This document shows positions 1 to 7,599 of a stretch of 64,000 bases of DNA, in pieces. Below the pieces are notes generated by a model that did not search any database, was not told where the DNA came from, and saw only the letters and a program-made list of their open reading frames with translations. The stretch's first letter is position 1, and every line of letters begins with the position of its first letter. Source of the stretch: Streptomyces sp. ML-6. GTDB taxonomy: Bacteria; Actinomycetota; Actinomycetes; Streptomycetales; Streptomycetaceae. The stretch covers positions 6,910,501 to 6,974,500 of the forward strand of contig NZ_JAOTIK010000001.1 in assembly GCF_030116705.1 (NCBI RefSeq). Reading direction: 5' to 3'. Position numbers and translations under genes: made by a program.

Positions 1-396
1 GAGCCGGACGCCATCCTCGCCGAGGCCGAGAAGACGCTCGACTTCGACCGGCCCGTCGCCCTGATGCTGCTCGGCATCCTCGGCCACGCGGGCGACTTCG
101 GGCGGGCCCGCGAGGTGGTCGGCCGGCTGATGGCGGGACTGCCGTCCGGCAGCCACCTCGTGGTGTACGACGGGACGCGGACCAGCGAGGGCATGATCGC
201 CGCCGAGAAGGCGTACATGGAGAGCGGCGCCGTTCCGTACTACGTCCGCGAACCCGACGAGATCGTCGGGCTCTTCGACGGGCTGCGGATCCTCGACCCC
301 GGGTTCGTCCGGCTCAGCGAGTGGCGGCCCGACGCCGACAGCGCGACCGTCCCCGCGGACGTCGACGCCTTCGGCGGGATCGGCGTCAAGGAATGA
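1..396 (+). CDS. SAM-dependent methyltransferase, PF04672/DUF574 family (C-terminal part)
   Basis: The frame is open from base 1, so the N-terminal half, including the SAM-binding FLDIG loop, lies outside the window. The visible 131 residues contain LDFDRPVALMLLGIL, the block that follows the ADAREPD segment in the two complete family members in this window (573 and 36925), and end with the usual DGL-x(n)-EPG/DPG-x-W-RP tail. The family is a large actinobacterial set of Rossmann-fold methyltransferases with no well-defined substrates. The next gene, 176 bases on, is a complete paralogue, which suggests a tandem duplication. Family call is firm; function is unknown. Confidence 0.9.
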   Translation, partial: EPDAILAEAEKTLDFDRPVALMLLGILGHAGDFGRAREVVGRLMAGLPSGSHLVVYDGTRTSEGMIAAEKAYMESGAVPYYVREPDEIVGLFDGLRILDPGFVRLSEWRPDADSATVPADVDAFGGIGVKE

Positions 397-488
397 TCCC
401 CGCGGCACCGTCGGGGGCCACCTGCCCCGGCGGTGCCGCGCGGTCGTCCGGGTGACCGCTCTTCGAGACGGCCGGCAGGGGAACCGGC

Positions 489-535
489 CGCCGCCAGCAC
501 CACCAGCACCACCACCAGCACCAGGAGCAGCGACA
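489..535. repeat. CAC/CAG-rich simple repeat in the leader of a methyltransferase gene
   Basis: A run of CCAGCAC and CACCAC triplet-like units lies 40-80 bases before the ATG at 573. It is low-complexity and strand-asymmetric, so the transcript would be purine-poor and unstructured here. No function is evident. Confidence 0.5.
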
Positions 536-572
536 GGACCGGCACCGACCACAGCGACAGGGGGAACACCAC

Positions 573-1424
573 ATGACAGGGCACGAGTCCGGGGCGCGAC
601 CGACCGGTGCGCACCGCATCGACACCACCAGGCCGCATTCCGCGCGGGTGTACGACTGGCTCCTCGGCGGGAAGGACAACTATCCCGTCGACGAGGAGCT
701 CGGCAGGCAGATCGCCGCACTGTCGCCGGACACGAAACGGATCGCACGCCACAACCGCTGGTTCATGCACCGTGCGATGCGCTGGCTCGCGGGGGAGGAG
801 GGGATCCGGCAGTTCCTGGACATCGGCTCCGGCATTCCGACCGAGCCCAACCTGCACCAGATCGTCCAGGGCGCGGCGCCCGCCGCCCGGGTCGTGTACG
901 TGGACAACGACCCGATCGTCCTGGCCCACGCCGAAGCCCTGCTGAGCGGCACGGGCGAAGGGGTGACGGCATATCTCGACGCCGACGCGCGGGAGCCGGA
1001 CCGGATCCTGGAACTCGCCGCCGACGTGCTCGACTTCGACCGGCCCGTCGCGCTGTCCCTGATCGCCCTGCTGCACTTCGTCGAGGACGGCGGGAGCGAG
1101 GGGAACGGGACGGGCGCCGGGGCGTACGCGCTGGTGGAACGGCTCATGGAGCGGCTTCCCGCCGGGAGTTGCCTGGTCCTGTCCCAGCTCACCGGTGACT
1201 TCGACCCCGAGAGCGTGGAGAAGGGGGTGGCCTCGTACGCGGCGGGCGGCGTGACGCTCGTACCGAGGTCGCACCGGGGCGTCAGCCGTTTCTTCGACGG
1301 GCTGGACGTGGTGGAACCGGGGGTCGTCCAGGTCGTCGACTGGCACCCGGAACTCAACGTCGGCGAACTCCCGGTGGAGACCCGGCCCGTGCCCATCTAC
1401 GGCGCGGTCGCCCGCAAGCCGTAG
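573..1424 (+). CDS. SAM-dependent methyltransferase, PF04672/DUF574 family
   Basis: This is a complete 283-residue family member. Near the N terminus is the signature YDWLLGGKDNYPVDEE, followed by the SAM-binding motif FLDIGSGIPTEPNLHQI (about residues 85-101), the acidic VVYVDNDPIVLAHAEALL strand, ADAREPD and LDFDRPVALSLIALLHF. A GGGGGAA ribosome site lies 7 bases before the ATG. It is about 75 percent similar by eye to the copy at 36925. A GGSEGNGTGAG insertion after LLHFVED is not shared with that copy. The methyl acceptor is unknown. In streptomycetes these genes often sit near DUF397/XRE pairs, as the 36925 copy does. Confidence 0.92.
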   Translation: MTGHESGARPTGAHRIDTTRPHSARVYDWLLGGKDNYPVDEELGRQIAALSPDTKRIARHNRWFMHRAMRWLAGEEGIRQFLDIGSGIPTEPNLHQIVQGAAPAARVVYVDNDPIVLAHAEALLSGTGEGVTAYLDADAREPDRILELAADVLDFDRPVALSLIALLHFVEDGGSEGNGTGAGAYALVERLMERLPAGSCLVLSQLTGDFDPESVEKGVASYAAGGVTLVPRSHRGVSRFFDGLDVVEPGVVQVVDWHPELNVGELPVETRPVPIYGAVARKP

Positions 1425-1760
1425 CAGCAGCCCGGGAACGGTGGCGGTCGCCCGGCACGTCGTGGCGGCCGCCGTACGCGCGTACGGGAGCACGCGCGTA
1501 CGGCGAGCGGAGGCGCACCGAGGGCTGCGGCGTACCAGGAACGGCGCGCCGTACCGGGAGCTGCGACGTACCGGGAACGAGCGCGTACGGCGCTGCGGAA
1601 CACGGAGGGAAGGGTCAAAAGCAGTCGTTGTCGATCGAATATGTGATGGCAATGCTCGCGATTGACCCCTAAAGACTTACCAAACTTCCCTATAGTGAAG
1701 CCGCGTTGATCAACCGATCGTCGCAACGAGCGAAGCCCTCGTCACAGGAGAACCCGTACG
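1425..1760. other. Intergenic leader/promoter region with CGTAC-type repeats
   Basis: I see no gene in this 336-base stretch. Its first half contains the perfect 16-bp palindrome CCGTACGCGCGTACGG (1472-1487), then several dispersed CGTACCGGGAAC or CGTACGGC variants up to about 1600. Its second half is AT-richer, with TATAGT at 1691-1696 as a possible -10, and carries the 17-bp element at 1694-1710. AGGAG lies 8 bases before the ATG at 1761. Confidence 0.6.
1694..1710 (+). promoter_or_regulatory. 17-bp element shared with the conservon leader
   Basis: AGTGAAGCCGCGTTGAT here and AGTGAAGCCGAGTTGAT at 17514-17530 match at 16 of 17 positions, on the same strand. They sit 51 and 74 bases before the start codons of two operons that both contain a CYP157-type P450 and a TTA codon. 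This could be a regulator site, a promoter part or an RNA element. The role is inferred from position alone. Confidence 0.55.
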
Positions 1761-3074
1761 ATGACGCCGCCCGCATCCGCCGTGCCCGAACACCAGGCCG
1801 AGACCGGCGCGACCACCGGCGGTGGCTGCCCGGTGCGCCCCGGCGGGTCCGCCGTCCCGCTCAGCGGACCCGAATTCCACACGGAACCCCACGTCGTCTA
1901 CCGCGCCATGCGGAACGAGCACGGGCCCGTCGTACCCGTGGAACTGCCCGGCGGGTTCCCGGCCTGGCTCGTCGTCGGCTACCGCGAACTCCACCAGGTC
2001 ACCAGCGACGGCGAGTTGTTCCCCCGGGACGTCGCACTGTGGAACCAGTGGGGGAACGTCCCGGACGACTGGCCGCTGTTACCCATGGTCGGCCGGCCGA
2101 TGCCGTCCATCTACTTCACCGCCGGGGCCGAGCACCGGCGCCACGCCGCGATGGTGGGACACGCGCTGGAGGAGGTCGAACACTTCGAACTCCGCCAGGA
2201 CTGCGAGGAACTGGCGGACCGTCTCGTCGACAGCTTCTGCGAACGCGGCACGGCGGACCTGATCACCGATTTCGCCGTACCGCTTCCGGTACTCGTCCTC
2301 GCCCGGCTGGTCGGCTTTCCCGACGAGGACGGGGCGCAGATCGCCGAGGTGCTCAGGGACCTGGCCGACGGTGGGCCGGGCGCGCAGGAGGCCCATCTGC
2401 GGTTCGGGGAGCACATGGGGCGCCTGCTCGCGGCCCGCCGTGCCGTGCCCGGCAAGGACGTGGCCTCCCGGATGCTCGAGTACCCCGGCGAGTTCACCGA
2501 CGAGGAGTATGTGCTCGACCTGATGGCCATCACGGCCGCCGGACACCTCACCACCGCCGACTGGATCGGCAACTCACTGCGCCTGATGCTCACCGACGAC
2601 GAGTTCGCCGTGGCGCTCTCCGGCGGACGACACAGCGTCGCCGAAGCCATGAACGAGGTGCTCTGGGAGGAGTGCCCCACGCAGATCCTCGCCGGCCGCT
2701 GGGCGGCCCGCGACACCAGGCTGGGGGAGCGGAGCATCCGGGCCGGGGACATGCTGCTCCTCGGACTGGGCGCTGCCAACACCGACCCGCACATCCGGCA
2801 GCACCTCTCCGTCGCGGGAGGGTCGTACGGCCGCAGCGGCAACGGTGCGCACATGGCGTTCAGCCACGGCGAGTACCGCTGCCCCTTCCCCGCGCAGGAG
2901 ATAGCCGAGATCATCGCCCGTACCGGGATCGAGGTGCTGCTCGACCGGCTGCCCGACCTGGAACTGTCCGTTCCCGCAGAGGAACTGGTCCGGCGGCAGT
3001 CCGCCTTCCTGCGGGGGATGACCGCGCTGCCCGTCCGGTTCTCCCCCGTACGACCGACAGGAGACTTCTCTTGA
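1761..3074 (+). CDS. Cytochrome P450, CYP157-like (no EXXR)
   Basis: This 437-residue P450 has the I-helix segment AITAAGHLTTADWIG and the heme loop FSHGEYRCPFP with Cys at residue 374. The K-helix, normally E-x-x-R, reads NEVLW, so Glu299 is kept but the Arg is replaced by Trp302. Loss of EXXR is the known hallmark of the CYP157 family of Streptomyces, whose members usually sit beside a CYP154. That is the arrangement here, because the next gene overlaps this stop codon. The Gly after the Cys-Pro is also replaced, by Phe. A TTA codon at 2079-2081 (residue 107) implies bldA dependence. Substrate and redox partners are unknown, and catalytic competence is uncertain. Confidence 0.9.
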   Translation: MTPPASAVPEHQAETGATTGGGCPVRPGGSAVPLSGPEFHTEPHVVYRAMRNEHGPVVPVELPGGFPAWLVVGYRELHQVTSDGELFPRDVALWNQWGNVPDDWPLLPMVGRPMPSIYFTAGAEHRRHAAMVGHALEEVEHFELRQDCEELADRLVDSFCERGTADLITDFAVPLPVLVLARLVGFPDEDGAQIAEVLRDLADGGPGAQEAHLRFGEHMGRLLAARRAVPGKDVASRMLEYPGEFTDEEYVLDLMAITAAGHLTTADWIGNSLRLMLTDDEFAVALSGGRHSVAEAMNEVLWEECPTQILAGRWAARDTRLGERSIRAGDMLLLGLGAANTDPHIRQHLSVAGGSYGRSGNGAHMAFSHGEYRCPFPAQEIAEIIARTGIEVLLDRLPDLELSVPAEELVRRQSAFLRGMTALPVRFSPVRPTGDFS

Positions 3075-4330
3075 ACTGTCCGTACACCGCCCGAGAAGAC
3101 GCTTCGAACGGCCCGGTCCTGGTCGTCGACCCCCTGGTCCAGGACCTCGACGGCGAGACGGCACGCCTGCGCGACGCCGGTCCGCTCGCCAGGATCGAAC
3201 TGCTCGGCGTGCCGGCCCTGACCGTCACCCGGCACTCCCTGGCCCGCCAACTGCTCGTCGACCCAAGGCTGGTGAAGGACATCGATGTCTGGGGGCTCTG
3301 GCAGCGCGGGGAGGTCACGCACGACTGGCCGCTGATCGGCATGATCGACGCCGGACGCTCCATGTTCACGGTGGACGGCGCGGAACACCGACGGCTGCGC
3401 ACCAAGACCTCCCAGGCGCTCACCCCGCGCCGGCTGGAGGAGATACGCCCGGCGATAGAGAAGTTCACCGAGGAACTGCTCGACGCCCTCGCCGAGCACG
3501 CCGAGCGGAGCGAGGACGGGGTGGTCGACCTCAAGACCGTGTTCGCACAGCCGCTGCCCATGCGGGTCGTCGGCATGCTGATGGGCGTGGGCGAGGCCGA
3601 ACACCCCATGCTGATGAGGCGGTACGAGGCGTTCTTCTCCATGCTCACGCCGCAGGAGGAGCGCCTGGCGCTGCTGGCCGAGCTGGACGTCTTCTACACC
3701 GACCTCGTGCGCGAGAAGACCGCACGGCCGACCGACGACCTCACCAGCGCGCTCATCCTGGCCGAGGAGGGCGGCGAACCGCTCACCGAGGAGGAGGTGG
3801 TGGGCAATCTCAAGGCGATGGTGGCGGCCGGTCACGAGACCACCATCGGGCTGATCCTGAACGCCGTGCGGGCCCTGCTCACCCACCCCGACCAGCTGCG
3901 CAAGGTGCTCGACGGCGAGATCCCGTGGGAGACGGTGATCGAGGAGACCCTGCGCTGGGACACCCCCACCACCCATCTGCTGATGCGGTTCGCCACCGAG
4001 GACATCCAGGTGGGCGACGACGTGATCCCGAAGGGCGAGGGCGTGGTGATCTCCTACCGGGCCATCGGCCGCGACACCGGGCAGCACGGGGCGGACGCCG
4101 ACGCGTTCGACATCACCCGGCCGACCCCGATCCGGCACATGTCCTTCGGCCACGGTCCGCACATCTGCCCCGGCGCGGGGCTCTCCCGCGTCGAGGCCGG
4201 CATCGCCCTGCCCGCACTGTTCGAGCGTTTCCCCGCGCTGCGGGCGGCCGTCCCGGACGAGGAGATCAGCAAGCTGCCGGTGATGACGCAGAACGATCTG
4301 GCGGCCTTCCCGGTCCTGCTGCACGGCTGA
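3071..4330 (+). CDS. Cytochrome P450, CYP154-like
   Basis: I place the start at the TTG at 3071, which overlaps the preceding TGA (TTGA). AGGAG at 3058-3062 is well spaced and no other start fits the operon. The 419-residue product is a canonical class I bacterial P450: I-helix AGHETT at residues 253-258, K-helix ETLR in EETLRWDTP, and heme loop FGHGPHICPG with Cys366. Coupling to the upstream CYP157 is translational. The pair matches the CYP157-CYP154 pairs known from S. coelicolor. Known CYP154 enzymes hydroxylate macrolides, steroids or aromatics in vitro; the natural substrate here cannot be read from sequence. Confidence 0.9.
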   Translation: MNCPYTAREDASNGPVLVVDPLVQDLDGETARLRDAGPLARIELLGVPALTVTRHSLARQLLVDPRLVKDIDVWGLWQRGEVTHDWPLIGMIDAGRSMFTVDGAEHRRLRTKTSQALTPRRLEEIRPAIEKFTEELLDALAEHAERSEDGVVDLKTVFAQPLPMRVVGMLMGVGEAEHPMLMRRYEAFFSMLTPQEERLALLAELDVFYTDLVREKTARPTDDLTSALILAEEGGEPLTEEEVVGNLKAMVAAGHETTIGLILNAVRALLTHPDQLRKVLDGEIPWETVIEETLRWDTPTTHLLMRFATEDIQVGDDVIPKGEGVVISYRAIGRDTGQHGADADAFDITRPTPIRHMSFGHGPHICPGAGLSRVEAGIALPALFERFPALRAAVPDEEISKLPVMTQNDLAAFPVLLHG

Positions 4331-4472
4331 CGACGGGCGGGGTGGTGGCTCGACGACCGCCGACGGGTGGCAGTTCGACGACCGGCGGGTGGCGCGGGGC
4401 GACCGGCGCCCCCGGCCGGTGCGGGCCCTGACCACCCGTCGGGCATCACCGGCCGTGGGATACAGTCTTCGT

Positions 4473-4607
4473 AGGTCATGAGTTCCAGTGCGCAGCCCCG
4501 GCTGACTGGACGGCACCCCGCTCCGCTGCGGGTGCTCCGGGTGAGGACCTGCCCCGTGCGCGGCGTGCGGGGAACAGCGGACCGTCGGGGCAGAGCACCT
4601 GAGGTCC
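4473..4607 (+). ncRNA. SAM-IV-type S-adenosylmethionine riboswitch (candidate)
   Basis: The stretch beginning GGTCATGAGTTCCAG matches the actinobacterial SAM-IV core as I know it. Elements found: P1 AGGTC (4473-4477) with GACCT (4546-4550); P2 CCAG (4485-4488) with CTGG (4506-4509); a P3 hairpin CACCC/GGGTG around 4514-4534; a pseudoknot of CCCGG (4497-4501) with CCGGG (4537-4541); and a downstream hairpin CCCCG (4552-4556)/CGGGG (4568-4572), then AACAGCGGACC. GGACC (4579-4583) can pair with GGTCC (4603-4607), a likely expression platform just before the ribosome site GGGAAGG. The regulated gene is the orphan at 4632. Confidence 0.82.
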
Positions 4608-4631
4608 ATGATCTCGGGAAGGCGAAAACCC

Positions 4632-5039
4632 ATGCTCCCCCATCTCATCCCCGATGACGGCTGCTCCGGCCACGGCCCCGGTCACCACGTCCACTGGATC
4701 CACGCCAAGAAGTGCCACCAGGAGCCCGGCCAGGCCGTGGAGCTCCTGCTCACCTCGGGCGACGTCGCCGCCGACGGCTGGATCGGGCTGCGCCCCGCCT
4801 TCGACCACGCCGGGGAACTGCCGAGGGTGTGGACGCACGCCCCGGCGGCCCTGACGGAACTGCTCGCCGAGCACCGCGGCCGCGTGTTCTGGCTGTCGCG
4901 GTGGCACGCCCTGAAGCTGGTGGACTCCGCAGGCCGGGCCACGGCACTGGTCAACGTGGGTTTCGAGGGCGGCCCGCTGTGCGCGACGAAGGCCCCGGAC
5001 CCGCGGCGGACCGTCGGCGGTACGACCTACGGCCTGTAG
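4632..5039 (+). CDS. Hypothetical protein behind a SAM-IV riboswitch
   Basis: I choose the ATG at 4632 because GGGAAGG (4616-4622) lies 9 bases ahead. An in-frame ATG at 4608 falls at the edge of the riboswitch platform. The 135-residue product is soluble, with no signal or membrane segment. It starts with a His/Cys-rich block (DDGCSGHGPGHHVHWIHAKKCH), continues as an alpha/beta sequence with Trp-rich segments, and has a late Cys in GGPLCATKAP. I do not recognise a family. The His/Cys cluster could bind metal, but that is inference. The preceding riboswitch suggests a role in methionine, SAM or sulfur metabolism. It is the only gene the switch can reach before a convergent gene. Confidence 0.8.
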   Translation: MLPHLIPDDGCSGHGPGHHVHWIHAKKCHQEPGQAVELLLTSGDVAADGWIGLRPAFDHAGELPRVWTHAPAALTELLAEHRGRVFWLSRWHALKLVDSAGRATALVNVGFEGGPLCATKAPDPRRTVGGTTYGL

Positions 5040-5088
5040 CGGCAGAGCGTCCTGCCCCGGGCCGTACCGCCGCGTCCGCGGCCGCCCG

Positions 5089-5625
5089 TCAGCCCACCGC
5101 GTCCGCCAGGGCGAGGTCCGCCGCGGCGCTCGATTCCTGCCACAGGGTGGTGATCGGCTCCCACACGTGGACGCCCCCGGGCATGCCCACGGTGGCCCCG
5201 CTGAAGGTGACGCCCAGGTGGGAGGGATCGGCCGCCACGGAGAGACCGTCGACGACGTGGCCCTCGGAGCTCGCCGGGTCCGCGGTGCGGACGGCGGCGT
5301 AGGCCCGCTCGCCCGCGGAGAGCGTGTAGGGGCCGCTCTCGGCGGGCGGCACGGGCTGGGCGGAGCCGTCCAGCCCCGTGAAGGTGATCGTCGGGATCCG
5401 GTCCACCACACAGGCCCGGCTGCCGTGGTTGGTGACGTCGACACGGGCGACGTTCTGCTGTCCGCCGGGTGAGGCGTGCACGGTGAGGGCCTTCTCCTGG
5501 CATGTTGCGAGACGGCTCACCGTTCCGGCGGACGCGGTGCCGGTCATCACCGACATTGCGGTGCCGGTCAGCACCAGGGCCGCCGCGACGGAGAGGGCGG
5601 AGGCGGGGGTGGAGCGGAGGCGCAT
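5089..5625 (-). CDS. Secreted DUF4232-type protein
   Basis: The start ATG (complement of 5623-5625) is preceded by GGGAG 7-8 bases away. The 178-residue product has a Sec signal peptide (MRLRSTPASALSVAAALVLTG, cleavage near TASA-G). It then has a single beta-rich domain with two spaced Cys (RLATCQEKAL and GSRACVVDRIP) and the VTNHGSRAC pattern typical of DUF4232 domains of actinobacterial secreted proteins. The function of the family is unknown. The gene is convergent with the riboswitch gene and monocistronic, with a strong hairpin in its 5' region. Confidence 0.85.
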   Translation of the reverse strand: MRLRSTPASALSVAAALVLTGTAMSVMTGTASAGTVSRLATCQEKALTVHASPGGQQNVARVDVTNHGSRACVVDRIPTITFTGLDGSAQPVPPAESGPYTLSAGERAYAAVRTADPASSEGHVVDGLSVAADPSHLGVTFSGATVGMPGGVHVWEPITTLWQESSAAADLALADAVG

Positions 5626-5957
5626 GGTGTTTCTCCCGTTGGATCGACAGCCTGCGGATACGGCCGAACGGCCGTGTGGGCCGTCACGGCCCACACGGAC
5701 AGTGTGGACCGAACGGCATGATCCCCGCGAAAGATCGGACATATTGGTGCGGTAAGTCCGGTGCGCGGCCGACACCCGGACGGAGCCCGGATGGTGCGTG
5801 GACGGTACCCGGACGGCGTCCCGGTGGTGCGCGGGGCGGCGAGGACGGCGTACGACACCTCGTGCCGGGGCGGCCCGCGGGCCCGGGCGCAGGACCCGCG
5901 AGCCGCCCCGGGCCGTCACCGGGCCCGGGTGCAGGACCCGCGAGCCGCCCCGGGCCG
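5626..5957. other. Intergenic region with hairpin and direct repeats
   Basis: No gene is seen in these 332 bases. The part next to the DUF4232 gene carries the perfect hairpin at 5672-5698 and an AT-richer likely promoter near 5720-5760. Around 5770-5840 are two imperfect copies of a unit of about 33 bases (CACCCGGACGGAGCCCGG and TACCCGGACGGCGTCCCGG). The 42-bp tandem duplication begins at 5881. Confidence 0.6.
5672..5698. promoter_or_regulatory. Perfect 12-bp inverted repeat upstream of the DUF4232 gene
   Basis: CCGTGTGGGCCG (5672-5683) and its exact complement (5687-5698) flank a TCA spacer, 47 bases before the start codon at 5625. It may be an operator, or a 5'-UTR hairpin that controls translation. 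No U-tract follows on either strand, so a terminator role is less likely. Confidence 0.55.
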
Positions 5958-5964
5958 TCACCGT
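5881..5964. repeat. 42-bp tandem duplication overlapping a P450 stop codon
   Basis: Two copies (5881-5922 and 5923-5964) differ at only two positions. The second copy contains the stop codon and last codons of the P450 gene that ends at 5958. The first copy lies just downstream of the gene and reproduces that end, so the 3' end of the gene seems to have been duplicated. Confidence 0.85.
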
Positions 5965-7325
5965 GCCCGGAGCGTCGCCAGCACCTCCCGGTCCGGCTGC
6001 AGGGTCAGACCCGGTACGGGGCCGATGGTGCCCGGGTCCACCTCCAGTTCGAAGCGGCGCGCCAGCACGGCCAGGATCAGCACCGCCTCGACCATCGCGA
6101 ACCGGGTGCCCAGGCAGACCCGGGGGCCGCCGCCGAAGGGGAACCAGGCGTACTCCGCGATGTCGTCGCCCTCCTCGGGGTCCCAGCGCTCGGGGCGGAA
6201 CTCCTCGGGCTCGGGGAACCACCGCGCGTCGCGGTGCGTCACCCACTGGCTGCTCCACACCCGGGTGCCCTGCGGCATCGGGACGCCGCCGATCCGCGCC
6301 CCCTCCTTGGCGACGCCGGTGATCAGCCAGATCGTCGGATAGAGCCGCAGCGTCTCCTTGACCACGGACTGGGTGTACGTCAGCCGGGCGTAGTCGTCGA
6401 ACCCCGGCTCGCGGTCACCGAGGACCCGGTCCAGTTCCTCGGTGAGCGCGGCGCGCGCCCGCGGGTTGCGGGACAGCAGGTACCAGGCCCACACCAGCGT
6501 GGAGCTGGTCGTCTCGTGCCCGCCGATGTACAGGGTGACCGTCTCGTCCCGGATCTCCCGGTCCGTGAGGTGCGCGCCCGTCTCGTCGATCGCCGTCAGC
6601 AGCCGGCTCAGCAGGTCGGGGCGCTCGTCCCCGCCGTCGCGGTGGCGGGCGACGACCCGGGCCACCTCGGCGTCGATGACCGCCGCGGCCTTCTTGATCC
6701 GGGCCCGGCCCGGCGTCGGCACCCAGTCCGGCAGCAGCGCGCCGATCCCGGCGAACTCCTTGCCGATCTCCTGCTGCGCCACGTCCATCGCCCGGCCCAT
6801 CGCCTCGGTGTCGGCCGGGGTGTCCACGCCGAAGATCGTACGGACGGCGATCCGCTGCGTCAGGGCGGCCATCTCCCGCTTCACGTCGATGCGTTGGCCG
6901 TCCGACCAGGTACCGGCCAGCTCCACCGTGCTGCCCGCCATCGTCGCCGCGTACGACCGCACCTGCTTGGGGCGCACGGAGGGCTGCACCAGGGAGCGCT
7001 TCCGCCGCCAGTCGGTGCCGCGGGCGACCACCACGCCGTTGCCCATCACGGTACGGAAGGCGATGCCCAGTGCGGGCTGGTCGAAGGTGCGTTCCGTCTC
7101 GGTGAACAGCTCGCCGATGCAGTCCGGATCGGCTATGTACACGCACGGGTTGGGGCCGAACCGCCAGCCGACCATGTCCCCGTGGCCGCGCAGCCGCTCG
7201 AAGAAGGCGAGGGGGTTCTTCGCGAACTGCGGCATGCTCCCGAGGAACGGCAGCCCCTTCGGGCCCGGCACGATCGTGTGGCTCCGCGGCTCGGCGTCGA
7301 TGGCCGGGCCGGTCTCCGTGGACAT
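5958..7325 (-). CDS. Cytochrome P450, PtlI (pentalenene oxygenase)-like
   Basis: The ATG (complement of 7323-7325) has GGAGA 5-6 bases upstream. The 455-residue sequence begins with VPGPKGLPFLGSM, the proline-rich hinge common in fatty-acid and terpene-type P450s. It carries I-helix IGGHETTSS, K-helix KETLRLYP and heme loop FPFGGGPRVCLG. The overall style, with ExxR followed by LYPTIWLITGVA and RPERWDPE, is that of the CYP183/PtlI group that oxidises pentalenene. No terpene synthase or ferredoxin gene lies next to it here, so the substrate is unproven. The gene is monocistronic and divergent from nothing closer than 270 bases. Confidence 0.9.
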   Translation of the reverse strand: MSTETGPAIDAEPRSHTIVPGPKGLPFLGSMPQFAKNPLAFFERLRGHGDMVGWRFGPNPCVYIADPDCIGELFTETERTFDQPALGIAFRTVMGNGVVVARGTDWRRKRSLVQPSVRPKQVRSYAATMAGSTVELAGTWSDGQRIDVKREMAALTQRIAVRTIFGVDTPADTEAMGRAMDVAQQEIGKEFAGIGALLPDWVPTPGRARIKKAAAVIDAEVARVVARHRDGGDERPDLLSRLLTAIDETGAHLTDREIRDETVTLYIGGHETTSSTLVWAWYLLSRNPRARAALTEELDRVLGDREPGFDDYARLTYTQSVVKETLRLYPTIWLITGVAKEGARIGGVPMPQGTRVWSSQWVTHRDARWFPEPEEFRPERWDPEEGDDIAEYAWFPFGGGPRVCLGTRFAMVEAVLILAVLARRFELEVDPGTIGPVPGLTLQPDREVLATLRAR

Positions 7326-7532
7326 GAAGGTCTCCGCTCCCTTGTGGCGCACCCGAGGGGGGTGCGCAGCGACCTGACTTCAGCGCTCCCGCACCGGTGG
7401 CACATGTGATCGGCCCTGCGCGGTACGTGAGTTGACGAGAGTAGCCGGGTCGGACGCTCCGTGGGCGGCCGGGCGCCGGGCGCCGGGCACGCGGGAAGAG
7501 GGAGAAAGGGGAACGCGGGACGGTGTTCCGGT

Positions 7533-7573
7533 CCCGGTGGGCGGGCCCTGCGGGGCCGGGCCCGCCCACCGGG
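7533..7573 (-). terminator. 16-bp-stem hairpin, terminator of the VWA gene pair
   Basis: Arms 7533-7548 (CCCGGTGGGCGGGCCC) and 7558-7573 are exactly complementary with a 9-base loop. The hairpin lies 27 bases after the stop of the gene ending at 7600. There is no U-tract, as is common for Streptomyces terminators. Confidence 0.75.
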
Positions 7574-7599
7574 TCGGGAGGCCGTGCGAGGGGCGCGGG

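Noticed and set aside
4440..4470. Standard -35/-10 promoter directly before the riboswitch
   Set aside because: TACAGT could be a -10, but no -35 lies at 16-19 bases upstream, so I do not claim the promoter.
2111..4648. Very long open frame antisense to the CYP157-CYP154 pair
   Set aside because: High-GC DNA produces such antisense frames. Its translation is low-complexity and overlaps two clear P450 genes.
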